NCBI GenBank assembly: GCA_039888615.1
Contig: JBDQQS010000012.1
Length of the DNA: 64,000 nt
DNA from: Flavimaribacter sp039888615
GTDB lineage: Bacteria > Pseudomonadota > Alphaproteobacteria > Rhizobiales > Rhizobiaceae
Direction: 5' to 3' (one strand)
The notes below the pieces were generated by a model, which was not told the origin of the DNA, ran no database searches, and was given only the letters and a program-made list of their open reading frames with translations. The translations under genes and the position numbers were made by a program. Each line of letters opens with the position of its first letter. Within the stretch, counting starts at the first letter, position 1. Below are positions 23,804 through 31,591 of this stretch, piece by piece.

Positions 23804-25525
23804 TCAAGCGTCCGGTACGCCCGCGCGCCGTAACCCTTCGAGAAAACCGTGATGCCGCGAATGAGTTGCGGGCGGCATGCTGTCAATGACACGCTTTATT
23901 GTCAGTCCAGGATAACTGCGCATCAACGCAGCAACGGCTTCGTCTGCCTCTTCACGACGGCCAGCATTGGCACAAAAGCTGGCTAAGTCACGATAAGCCC
24001 AGGTGACACCAGGCCCGGCTGTCAGTCCAAGCTTTACCAGCCGGATTGCGTTTTCAAACTCTCCGATCTGTCCGCATGCGTAGCCACGTCCAAAGTGAAT
24101 ATTGAAGAGAAAGGGGTCACGCGGGCTCAACTCTTCCGCCCTGTCGAACGCTGCAAGACCAGTTTTCACTTCCTCACGATAGATGTTGTTCCAACCCAGT
24201 CGCATCCAGCCCCATGCCGAATTTGGGTCAAGATCAAGCGCCTGCTCCAACAACTGACCGGACCGTTCATGATCGAGTCCGGTCATTCCCAAAGCTGCGG
24301 CAATAGCAACAAGAGAGGTTGCGTGATCTCCCGCCAAAAGCAGCGCGGCCTCTGCATCCTCCTGCGCCTTCCGCCGGGAGACAATAGGCGTTTCGCTCCA
24401 CATGTAGGTTGCCTGCTGAGCATAGGCCCAGGCCCTCAATGCTTGCGAACGGAAATCTCCCTGATCCAAATCCATGGCCGAACTCAACAGCTCGATTGCA
24501 CGTTCGTTCTCTTCGCGCCGATGTGCCCAGAAATGAGGAAATGCACTCATGTAAAGTTGGTGAGCCCTACGGTCCATAGGTGCCACGGCACGAGCGGCGG
24601 CAATCTCGGCGGCTCGAATAGAAGGCGAAACAGCCCCTGCAACGTGCGAAGCGATTCGGTCCTGCAACTCGAAGAGGTCTTCCAGATCATCGTCATAGCG
24701 TTGTGACCAGAGGTTGGCGCCGGTTATGGCAGAAGCCAACTGGACCGATAGCCGTACACGCTTTCCAGACCGCCGTATCGCGCCGGTGACCACGTATCTA
24801 GCGCCAAGTTCGCGCCCAACCGCACGCACGTCTACAACCCGTCCCTTGAAGCTGAAGGCAGATTGCCGCGCGATAACAGAGATTTCGCCCACTCTGGATA
24901 AGGCATTGGTAATTTCATCCACGACCCCGTCAGCGAAGAACTCATTTTCGCTGCCGATCTCGTCGAATGGCATAACTACAACTACTGGCAGAATTTCTGT
25001 CGAAGAAACTACCTGTTCGTTTGAACCTTGGCCCAGCACCCACGCTTCGATCGGCTCAGGCAGGTTCTTCACGCGCAGCTCACCAGTGGGTTTCAGCGTT
25101 ATGTCGAGGCGGTTTTTAACCTGGTCCCGTGCCGTGCGTGACAGGCAAAGCCCACCCACTGGTGAAATAGTCTCGAGCCGCGCTGCAACGTTGACGGCAT
25201 CGCCGAGAATGTCGTCGTCCACGGCAACGACATCGCCGACATGTATACCCATCCTGAAGCACAACCGCTCGTCTTCGGGACGCTCCGTGTCACGGTCTGC
25301 CATGGCATCTTGTATTGCAAGGCCTGCGCGAACGGCTTCGACTGGCGAACTGAACTCCGCCAGAAAACCGTCGCCTATCGTCTTTACGACCCGCCCCCCT
25401 GCATTTTCGATCAATGGATCGACAACGTCGGACCAGACAGCGCTCAAACGGGAAACAACGCCTTCTTCGTCTATCGCCATCAGGCGCGAATATGCCGCGA
25501 GGTCTGCGGCAACTATGGTTGTCAA
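23804..25525 (-). CDS. Class-III adenylate/guanylate cyclase with TolB-like and TPR regions
   Basis: 573 residues. The first 165 form a class-III cyclase domain with the first metal Asp in IVAADLAAYSRLM, KTIGDGFLAEF, GIHVGDV and GDAVNVAARLE, so catalytic residues appear intact. A TolB/FlgO-like segment follows (VVVMPFDEIGSENEFFADGVVDEITNAL), then TPR-like helices to the end. Such soluble cyclases are abundant in rhizobia and make cAMP. The TTG at 25525 is the first standard start, but 9 bases upstream an ATC codon would give the usual IRRLTTIVAAD N-terminus with GGGAGGA six bases before it. Its link to the neighbouring cargo is unknown. Confidence 0.85.
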   Translation of the reverse strand: MTTIVAADLAAYSRLMAIDEEGVVSRLSAVWSDVVDPLIENAGGRVVKTIGDGFLAEFSSPVEAVRAGLAIQDAMADRDTERPEDERLCFRMGIHVGDVVAVDDDILGDAVNVAARLETISPVGGLCLSRTARDQVKNRLDITLKPTGELRVKNLPEPIEAWVLGQGSNEQVVSSTEILPVVVVMPFDEIGSENEFFADGVVDEITNALSRVGEISVIARQSAFSFKGRVVDVRAVGRELGARYVVTGAIRRSGKRVRLSVQLASAITGANLWSQRYDDDLEDLFELQDRIASHVAGAVSPSIRAAEIAAARAVAPMDRRAHQLYMSAFPHFWAHRREENERAIELLSSAMDLDQGDFRSQALRAWAYAQQATYMWSETPIVSRRKAQEDAEAALLLAGDHATSLVAIAAALGMTGLDHERSGQLLEQALDLDPNSAWGWMRLGWNNIYREEVKTGLAAFDRAEELSPRDPFLFNIHFGRGYACGQIGEFENAIRLVKLGLTAGPGVTWAYRDLASFCANAGRREEADEAVAALMRSYPGLTIKRVIDSMPPATHSRHHGFLEGLRRAGVPDA

Positions 25526-25730
25526 TCGCCTGATTTTGTGTCCTCCCGGATTCTCGAAAGCAGTCTGCTGGACTGCGGCTTCAAACGCAATACCCAGACT
25601 TTTCGCTGTGTCCGCTTAGTCCAGACATTGCGGACGTTGGTCAGCTACGGACCTAGCCGATTCAGAACACCGTTTCCCGCTACAGCGGTAAAGCCAGGAT
25701 GCGCGTTTGGGCCTTGGCTGGTGCTCTACC

Positions 25731-25970
25731 CTACCTGAAAAGCGGAACGGCGCTGTGGGATTCGCTTTCGCGGCGAGATTGCCGCCATTCCGCTTTGGTC
25801 AGTTCGCATTCGCCATTGAGAGCGCGGGCGAGGGTGCGAAAGTCAGAGCGGTCGCCTGCCCTATCAATACCCTCCGCATGCGTAGGGTTATCCTCTGTCG
25901 GTCGCCCGCCTTGGCTGGACGACCCAAGCAACTGCCCAATCCGCGCCTCAAGCCGCCGCTGCGCGAGCTT
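25731..25970 (-). pseudogene. Possible phage-gene remnant
   Basis: An open minus-strand frame of 80 codons without a good start reads LAQRRLEARIGQLLGSSSQG, later DRSDFRTLARALNGECELTKAEWRQSRRE, and looks protein-like. It resembles the C-terminal part of a small phage/island protein cut off at its N-terminus by a stop at 25971-25973. The surrounding 25526-26046 otherwise holds no gene that I can support. Low confidence. Confidence 0.3.
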
Positions 25971-26046
25971 TTATTACGAAAATTTAATTGATTGCGATCA
26001 CACAATTCATATATCAATATGGGCATCCTTACCACGGAGGTTACCT

Positions 26047-26073
26047 ATGACTAAAGAAGGCTATAGGGACTAA
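26047..26073 (+). CDS. Possible 8-codon leader peptide (MTKEGYRD)
   Basis: ATG ACT AAA GAA GGC TAT AGG GAC TAA follows a GGAGG and ends three bases before the next ATG. With the 12-bp hairpin at 26106-26139 it has the layout of a leader-peptide control element. It could also be chance. Confidence 0.3.
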   Translation: MTKEGYRD

Positions 26074-26076
26074 ACA

Positions 26077-26649
26077 ATGGCTGCTTGTCAGCCTGCAGAT
26101 ATCAGTGAAGCCGCGCAGGTCATCGTATGCGCGGCTTCATCGTTTTGGTGGGTTGCTCCGTCAATATTGGCAATATCGGCGTTAAGCGCAGGAGTATTGT
26201 CTTGGATCTCCATAAATACAAATCGTGAAATTGCCAGAAAGAGAGCCACGCTCGATCTCATTGAGAGATCTGAATCAACGGAATATTATCAAGAACTATA
26301 TCGGGCATTCACTGATATTCGAAAAGACAATGGTGGATTTGAACAAATAATATATCCAACTAACCCCGAAGTAATCAAACAAAGACAGATGGTGATAAAC
26401 TACTTAAATCACTATGAAATAATAGCACTTGGTATATTTGAAGGAATACTAGATGAGAAAGTTTATAAGAGTTATATGCGAAGCACTGTAGTACGAGACT
26501 GGCTTGCGGCTGAACCTTTTATACAGCATATACGAACTCCAACACCTGACAGTGGCAGTGAGGTTAGTGCGTTAAAGGCATTCTCAAACTTTGAAACTCT
26601 AGCACTCAAATGGTCCCCTGAAGTTCAGATGAAATTGCCATTGGACTGA
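26077..26649 (+). CDS. DUF4760 family membrane-anchored protein
   Basis: 190 residues with one N-terminal membrane segment (FWWVAPSILAISALSAGVLSWISI), then a cytoplasmic helical domain. NREIARKRATLDLIERSES, YLNHYEIIALGIFEGILDEKVYKSYMRSTVVRDW and FIQHIR match the DUF4760 pattern. Function is unknown; related proteins occur in accessory and phage regions. The gene is distinctly AT-rich against its surroundings, a sign of recent transfer. A 12-bp perfect inverted repeat covers codons 11-21. Confidence 0.75.
   Translation: MAACQPADISEAAQVIVCAASSFWWVAPSILAISALSAGVLSWISINTNREIARKRATLDLIERSESTEYYQELYRAFTDIRKDNGGFEQIIYPTNPEVIKQRQMVINYLNHYEIIALGIFEGILDEKVYKSYMRSTVVRDWLAAEPFIQHIRTPTPDSGSEVSALKAFSNFETLALKWSPEVQMKLPLD
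26106..26139 (+). repeat. 12-bp perfect inverted repeat at the start of the DUF4760 gene
   Basis: TGAAGCCGCGCA (26106-26117) and TGCGCGGCTTCA (26128-26139) surround a ten-base loop, with TCGTTTT just after. It resembles an intrinsic terminator placed within the first codons, so it may attenuate the gene or mark a fusion of an older terminator with the reading frame. Confidence 0.6.
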
Positions 26650-26681
26650 CACTCGACCCAAACGGTCAATATAACGGCACC

Positions 26682-26930
26682 TTATTCCCCCCGCCTCTTA
26701 AGCCTCACCCCCGCACCGCCGCCGTTCTCGGGGATTAGCTCAATCCCTGCGGAATCGAATGCAGCGGCTATCAGGGCGGCGTTGCTTTCCCTAATCGATC
26801 CGCCTTTCTCAAACGCAATGATAGCGGCTTTGCTGAACTTGCCGCCGAGGTTACTGATCGCGTCAGATAGATCGGCTTGCGTCCAGCCCAATAAACCTCT
26901 TGCAGCCACACACTGTTTATCCGTAATCAT
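26682..26930 (-). CDS. XRE-family helix-turn-helix repressor-like protein
   Basis: 82 residues. CVAARGLLGWTQADLSDAISNLGGKFSKAAIIAFEKGGSIRESNAALIAAAFDSAGIELIPENGGGAGVRL is the compact XRE form common in rhizobia, where the domain ends with the IEFIPENGGGPGVR-type tail. It is divergent from a phage-type operon with two operator-like repeats between. It probably acts as the immunity or lysogeny-type repressor of the island's early genes. Confidence 0.85.
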   Translation of the reverse strand: MITDKQCVAARGLLGWTQADLSDAISNLGGKFSKAAIIAFEKGGSIRESNAALIAAAFDSAGIELIPENGGGAGVRLKRRGE

Positions 26931-26940
26931 AAGACCTCAT

Positions 26941-26999
26941 TTTTTGTAAGGTTACCTATTGACCTTCCTGTGGAGATAACATAACTTTTTATAAGGTTA
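26941..26999. promoter_or_regulatory. Divergent control region: rightward promoter between two operator repeats
   Basis: TTTTTGTAAGGTTA (26941-26954) and TTTTTATAAGGTTA (26986-26999) are 13/14 identical, 45 bp apart. Between them is TTGACC (26959-26964), 16 bp, then ATAACT (26981-26986), a sigma-70-type promoter reading into the genes from 27028. The second repeat overlaps its start site. The XRE protein encoded just to the left is the obvious candidate to bind here. Confidence 0.6.
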
Positions 27000-27027
27000 T
27001 GACGCCAGAAGCAAGAGGTTCAAGCCA

Positions 27028-27351
27028 ATGTTTAGCACAGAATACGCGTTCGAAGAGATCGGCCTGCAGATTGGCGCTGCTGAGGTAGCACTGTTCTCCG
27101 GAACGGCCACGTTGGACAATGACCCTGGCTATGGCGACGGATCTTCCTACGGCTTTACAGTTACTGGCATCACGCTGGACGGGACTGCGCCGCACGACTG
27201 GCGCGACAAGCGCTCCATCGACATCCACGCAAAGCATGACGACCCGTTCTGCCGGGCGCTGTTCGCGAAGCTGGCTGAAGCGCTCTGCAACAGCAGCGAT
27301 GCACGGGACCGGTTCTTTGAGGAATTGGCGGACCATCAGATGGCCGCCTGA
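27028..27351 (+). CDS. Hypothetical phage-type protein
   Basis: 107 acidic residues (MFSTEYAFEEIGLQIGAAEVALFSGTATLD...). The N-terminal half looks beta-rich and the C-terminal half helical (FCRALFAKLAEALCNSSDARDRFFEEL). AGAGGT lies nine bases before the ATG. First gene of the rightward operon controlled by the divergent promoter. No family recognised. Confidence 0.6.
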   Translation: MFSTEYAFEEIGLQIGAAEVALFSGTATLDNDPGYGDGSSYGFTVTGITLDGTAPHDWRDKRSIDIHAKHDDPFCRALFAKLAEALCNSSDARDRFFEELADHQMAA

Positions 27352-27417
27352 TAGCGGGCTGATTGGATGCTGCAATATCCAATCAGCCCTTCACCACAAC
27401 CAGCACAGGAGACTAGC

Positions 27418-27879
27418 ATGGTAACGACGCAATCTAGCACACAGTGCGGCGTTTTGAAGGGTGGAAACGCCGCCGCCATTGCAGGGCAGACTACAGGGCA
27501 GGTAACCAACCTTGATCACCTGCCGAATGACTATGCAATGATCGTAAGCGGCGACAGCCTGGAGCCGCATTTTCGGGACGGCGAGAAGCTTGTCTTTTCC
27601 CGCACGGAGAGGCCCGAGCAGGGCGATACGGTGATCGTCTGGGTTCGGCCCGAATACGTGGCTCAGAGCTCTCCGCAATCCTTCATCATGCGCATGGTGT
27701 TCCCGCCGCATCCGGACGCTCAGTTCGGCGTGAAGCCGCACCCTGACAGCAACGGCGAGTTTGCGGTTGTCTTCGATCTGTTCAAGCCGAACAGCAACCG
27801 CGCCTGCACGCTCACAAAGCTGCTTGGCATCCACAAGTGCACCGGGCGGCTTCCGGAGAGCGTCACAGGCAACGCCTGA
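27418..27879 (+). CDS. S24/LexA-like protein without a DNA-binding domain
   Basis: 153 residues from the ATG at 27418 (AGGAG upstream). YAMIVSGDSLEPHFRDGEKLVFSRTERPEQGDTVIVWVRPE is the beta-stranded core of S24 peptidases, with the nucleophile Ser about 47 in GDSLEP. Where family members usually carry the catalytic Lys (VKRL) this protein reads IMRMV, so self-cleavage may be lost. There is no N-terminal helix-turn-helix. It may be a regulator subunit or antirepressor-like protein working with the XRE repressor; this is inference. Confidence 0.65.
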   Translation: MVTTQSSTQCGVLKGGNAAAIAGQTTGQVTNLDHLPNDYAMIVSGDSLEPHFRDGEKLVFSRTERPEQGDTVIVWVRPEYVAQSSPQSFIMRMVFPPHPDAQFGVKPHPDSNGEFAVVFDLFKPNSNRACTLTKLLGIHKCTGRLPESVTGNA

Positions 27880-27950
27880 ACCCATTCAATCGAACATCGA
27901 CTTGCCGCGAGCCGGGAGACTCGTCGGCCAAACCAAACGGGAGAATTATC

Positions 27951-28643
27951 ATGACCAATACGCAAACACTTTCACGACGCAACGTCCTGATCGGAGCATC
28001 GATCGCCGCTGTTGCAGCCGGTGCGCCTGCATCGGCTTCAATCCATGTCGGTCCTGACCTGCAGACCTTGCTGACGCTCGAAAAGGAACTCGCTGCGGCA
28101 TTGGAGCGGAATGACGCCGTAAGCCGGGAACTGGACATTGCCGGTAAGAAAGCAGACTTGGCTGCCGGCCCCAGACCAATGCACCCATGGGATTGGGAGC
28201 GATACCACAAGCCGAAGATGCCCGCAGACCTGAAGGAAATTCACAGCGACGTCATTGCCGAGACACCTGTACGGGAGCTCAACTCGAAAGATTTCGATCT
28301 ACGGCTACCCAAGTCCGTCCGTGAATGGTTTGCTCGCGTCGAGGCGGAGAAGGAACAGGTCCAGAAGGAATGGGATGCCTGGCGCGTCCGCCACGACGAA
28401 CAGAACCGCATTGTCGGATATGACGAGGACCGCATTTCAGCAGCCTATCAGGATTGCGTGGGCATAGCCCACCGCATGTTCGAAATCCCCGCCAACTCGG
28501 CTGAGGGCATGGCCGTCAAGGTTCGCGCCGCCGAGTTGCTTGGCTGGTTCAATGGAGTCGAGCCTGACGAGGAATTCATCGACTCGCTCATCGACGACAT
28601 CAAACGGCTGGCAGCAGGCGAAACCGGAGGGCTTCAGGCATGA
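27951..28643 (+). CDS. Hypothetical protein with a Tat-like signal sequence
   Basis: 230 residues from the ATG at 27951 (GGGAGA upstream). The N-terminus TLSRRNVLIGASIAAVAAGAPASASIHVGPD looks like a twin-arginine signal peptide. The rest is charged and helical (LLTLEKELAAALERNDAVSRELDIAGKKADL, VREWFARVEAEKEQVQKEWDAWR). Such proteins recur in rhizobial phage and island regions without a known function. Its stop overlaps the next start. Confidence 0.6.
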   Translation: MTNTQTLSRRNVLIGASIAAVAAGAPASASIHVGPDLQTLLTLEKELAAALERNDAVSRELDIAGKKADLAAGPRPMHPWDWERYHKPKMPADLKEIHSDVIAETPVRELNSKDFDLRLPKSVREWFARVEAEKEQVQKEWDAWRVRHDEQNRIVGYDEDRISAAYQDCVGIAHRMFEIPANSAEGMAVKVRAAELLGWFNGVEPDEEFIDSLIDDIKRLAAGETGGLQA

Positions 28644-28900
28644 CGAGACTGGTCAACCATAGCGAGATGACGCCTGAGGAGATCATCAACTGTTCCCACA
28701 CGGCCATGGCTTTGGTTCAGCTTTGCGCGAACGGAACGCAAGACATGCAAAGCATCCAAGGTGACCAGACGAGCGACCAGTTGGGCGCAAACCTGTCCCT
28801 GGCGTTACATGCGGCATATCACTTCATGGAACGCGTACACGATCATCTGGAAACCAGACAGGCAAGAGACGGGAACGGCGTCATCAAACAGGTCGCCTGA
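28640..28900 (+). CDS. Small hypothetical phage-type protein
   Basis: 86 residues, ATGA overlap with the previous gene. Mostly helical (SLALHAAYHFMERVHDHLETRQARDGNG). A strong terminator follows 24 bp after the stop, so it closes the operon that starts at 27028. Function unknown. Confidence 0.55.
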   Translation: MTRLVNHSEMTPEEIINCSHTAMALVQLCANGTQDMQSIQGDQTSDQLGANLSLALHAAYHFMERVHDHLETRQARDGNGVIKQVA

Positions 28901-28923
28901 GAAACATTACAGAAGGAAGATGA

Positions 28924-28948
28924 ACGGGGCCGAGCGCCCCGTTTTTTT
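28924..28948 (+). terminator. Intrinsic terminator of the 27028-28900 operon
   Basis: ACGGGGC pairs with GCCCCGT around a five-base loop and runs into seven T. Confidence 0.85.
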
Positions 28949-29058
28949 ACTGCCTTTCATTGGATCTATCCGTCGATGTTATTGCAGCGCAATATTTTCT
29001 TGAAACAGCCCCCCTCGAACACTAAGTCCGAACTATCCAGATCATTTTTGGGGGTAGC

Positions 29059-29340
29059 ATGGCCGCTGATTTCGAGAGTTGCGAAATGTTCGAAGTTTGG
29101 CGGAAAACCCATCTGATGTTCGTCGAAAGGTTGATAATCCGGCTGGCCAGTGATGTTCCCGGATTCAACAGTGAGATGCTGGCGAACGAACTCTACGTGC
29201 TTCAGGAAGAAATGCCGGTGAACCATGACGACCCCGAAGTGGCAAAACGGTCCGCAATAGCGCTCGACTTTCTCGGCGACATCACTGGCGCAGTTGAAAG
29301 CGGTATCCAGGAATCGCTAGAGCGAAGAAAAGGCTTCTGA
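29059..29340 (+). CDS. Hypothetical protein
   Basis: 93 residues from an ATG preceded by a G-rich stretch. Helical and acidic (MFEVWRKTHLMFVERLIIRLASDVPGF...EVAKRSAIALDFLGDITGAVESGIQESLERRKGF). It stands alone after a terminator. No family recognised. Confidence 0.5.
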   Translation: MAADFESCEMFEVWRKTHLMFVERLIIRLASDVPGFNSEMLANELYVLQEEMPVNHDDPEVAKRSAIALDFLGDITGAVESGIQESLERRKGF

Positions 29341-29388
29341 CAGAGTTCACTCAAGCTTCGTCGGGGTAGCCGGCCCCTTTCCGGTCGT

Positions 29389-30288
29389 TCAGTCATCATC
29401 TTCCGGAAACATCGAGACATGCCGTTTCCATTCCGGTTCGGTCATCAACTGGCCTTCGACCGTAACGTTGTCGCTGAACTTGGAAACATGCTCTGCCATC
29501 AGCCGCCTTACAGCTTTGACAGCCTCTTTACGTCCGTTGCATCGCTCGTAGAACTGCCCGACAACCTCGCTAGACCGGTTGCTGTCCCATTGAAGGAGTT
29601 CAACCAGCGCATACCAGACTCCCTTTCCACTCCGCCACTGCTGATGAATAGCCAGATGCCTGTCCGCCATTGCCGCAAGCGCTTCATAGAGTTCCGGTGT
29701 TTCGGGAAACTTGTCTTCTGCGCGCTCCCTGGCTTCGTAGGCAAACCCTTTCAGGCCGGGCTCTGACAGCATCCCGATATGCTGATCGAACATCCAGAAG
29801 TCCGCTGATACCTTTCTCATGCAGCGCTCAGCATCAGCGGTGAACGGTGGGCGTCGAACAGACGTGCCTTTTACAAACTTCAGCCGATCCGACTTCTTCT
29901 TCGGCCACAGGTCGGCAATGATGATGTTGATTTCTTTTCGGCCAGGCTCCCATCGATACTTCTCATCCCGCTTTTTTCTCTCCGTATGCGGCTTGAGCTC
30001 GACGACCGTTTCGGTGGAGGCGAGAGTATCCATCACCCGAGAAACGTTGCGCATGGAATCCACCAACCCTTTTCGGATCTGTCCGTTCTCGTCAAAGTGC
30101 CAAATCTCGCCGGAAGTATCCGAGATGCGAACTGGCTTGCCGTTCTCCCGCTCTAGCAGAACGGAGACTATTCGCTGCGTCGTCAGCGCATACTGCGGTA
30201 AGGCGTCGTTATTGTGAACCAGACCCGCCACAAGTCGGTCTGAAAGGCGGAGTGGCGGTTCATCTTCCGGGAAAATGTATACGGGCAT
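29389..30288 (-). CDS. Hypothetical island protein under a palindromic operator
   Basis: 299 residues from the ATG at 30288, seven bases after AGGAG (a TTG at 30294 is less likely). Charged and soluble; LVHNNDALPQYALTTQRIVSVLLER and RRLMAEHVSKFSDNVTVEGQL suggest helical bundles and MRNVSRVMDTLASTETVVELKPH a winged-helix-like segment that could bind DNA. Upstream is ATAGGA-N6-TCCTAT, matching the site before the phage late genes at 6133-6150. A regulatory role is only a guess. Confidence 0.55.
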   Translation of the reverse strand: MPVYIFPEDEPPLRLSDRLVAGLVHNNDALPQYALTTQRIVSVLLERENGKPVRISDTSGEIWHFDENGQIRKGLVDSMRNVSRVMDTLASTETVVELKPHTERKKRDEKYRWEPGRKEINIIIADLWPKKKSDRLKFVKGTSVRRPPFTADAERCMRKVSADFWMFDQHIGMLSEPGLKGFAYEARERAEDKFPETPELYEALAAMADRHLAIHQQWRSGKGVWYALVELLQWDSNRSSEVVGQFYERCNGRKEAVKAVRRLMAEHVSKFSDNVTVEGQLMTEPEWKRHVSMFPEDDD

Positions 30289-30309
30289 AATCAATCTCCT
30301 ACGGTTGAA

Positions 30310-30327
30310 ATAGGAATATTATCCTAT
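30310..30327. promoter_or_regulatory. Operator-like palindrome, copy 2
   Basis: ATAGGA and TCCTAT are perfect inverted arms around six bases. It lies 22 bp upstream of the minus-strand gene starting at 30288, and its centre contains a TAATAT that could serve as a -10 box. Same geometry as the site at 6133-6150. Confidence 0.5.
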
Positions 30328-30588
30328 CATCACTGGAGACATTTGCCAGAACGGATTGGGTGGTTTTGCCCGCTATTCAGTTACAGCGTATCGGCGAATT
30401 GACATGGACGAGGACCATATTCAGTGCACGCAGCAGCCCTTACACCACAAAAGGTTGAAATATGTGCTCGTCATGTTCTACGGGTCAAGAAAAGGTATCT
30501 TGGACGCTGAGTTCGTCGGAAGATGTACAATAATCCGTAGAATTGAAGGGTATCCTCAAAGCAATCTCCGCTATTCCTTCGCCCAGCT
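30328..30588. other. Junction between phage-type and copper modules, no supported gene
   Basis: A plus-strand frame at 30356-30607 (83 codons) exists but has no ribosome binding site and reads into the convergent copper gene. I see no terminator or repeat here. Confidence 0.4.
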
Positions 30589-31437
30589 TTATATTCCACA
30601 CTCGTAAAAGCCCCGGTATCCCACGCTGAGCCGCTGGTCCAGTTGGAAGACAAGTTCAGCGTCCGATCGCCAGTCGGCATTCTCTCCAAGAGGCCTGACG
30701 GTCATCCTCACACCTTGAGCAGACAGGCTTCCTTGGACACCGTTGCTTTCAAGCGGAATTATTACGCCATTGAGTTTCATGGCTCCGTTAGAGCCATCCT
30801 GCGCCGCCCACAAAACGGGATCCGTTTCCGGAGATCGATTGAACCGGCATTTTTCACCGGATGTGACGATTTCAGCAGCTTCCTCAGCGGTGACCGGAGA
30901 AGGGTCAAGTGTCGAAATAAGGGTATTGTTCAAAGCGTCTTCGACCGTTCCGACTCGTGCCGGCGGGTCCTCGTAGATGCTGTCAACGACATTCCCGTCG
31001 GAGATATCGCCGATCATATAACGCATTTCCGCTATCTCGCGACGTTGGGCAGAAATAATCTCGTCTGCCAGCTTGCGCACCCGTGCATCCGTTATCTGCG
31101 CCCTTTCCGATGTCATGACGGCGATGGAATGGTGCGGGATCATGGCCCGCATATAGCTCGGACCCGATATCGTCACCTGACTGCGAACGAGCCAGAGAGA
31201 CGCCGTGAAGACGATAACTGCGCCAATGAAGATAGCGAAATTCAGCGTCTTGTTTGAATACATGCCCAGCATGAAAGCGAGCATGATGACGGCCATCGTC
31301 GCACCCATGAGAAGCGCCATGTACGTGCGGGTTTCGCTGAAAAAGACATGTTCCCATGCATATGTGTTCAAATACATCAGGATGAACATGATGATGGTCG
31401 ATGTGAGGATCATCAGACCGAAGCGGATGTATGACAT
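30589..31437 (-). CDS. DUF305-containing membrane protein
   Basis: About 282 residues from the ATG at 31437 (a TTG at 31482 is possible). Three to four N-terminal membrane segments (FGLMILTSTIIMFILMYLNTYA, TYMALLMGATMAVIMLAFMLGMY, LNFAIFIGAVIVFTASLWLV) precede a DUF305 segment with the hallmark MIPHHSIAVMTSERA and EIAEMRYMIGDI. DUF305 proteins often occur with copper genes and may bind metal through the His pair and Met residues. Last gene of the eight-gene copper operon. Confidence 0.85.
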   Translation of the reverse strand: MSYIRFGLMILTSTIIMFILMYLNTYAWEHVFFSETRTYMALLMGATMAVIMLAFMLGMYSNKTLNFAIFIGAVIVFTASLWLVRSQVTISGPSYMRAMIPHHSIAVMTSERAQITDARVRKLADEIISAQRREIAEMRYMIGDISDGNVVDSIYEDPPARVGTVEDALNNTLISTLDPSPVTAEEAAEIVTSGEKCRFNRSPETDPVLWAAQDGSNGAMKLNGVIIPLESNGVQGSLSAQGVRMTVRPLGENADWRSDAELVFQLDQRLSVGYRGFYECGI

Positions 31438-31591
31438 TTTGCCGAACCGTTTGATTGCTTGTCTAATGGACAACGGACGCAATCCCGGTATGTTCCGGAT
31501 CCACGCGGCCTGACCTGGTTAGAATCACCTTTTCCCCTCCCTCAAAAAAAGAAGCCTCTCCTTATAAAATCAGGGGACGATTGGGAGTAGG

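Noticed and set aside
24714..25619. A 301-residue plus-strand gene
   Set aside because: Antisense to the adenylate cyclase, Ser/Thr/Arg-rich shadow.
30356..30607. An 83-residue plus-strand gene
   Set aside because: No ribosome site or family pattern, and its end overlaps the convergent DUF305 gene.
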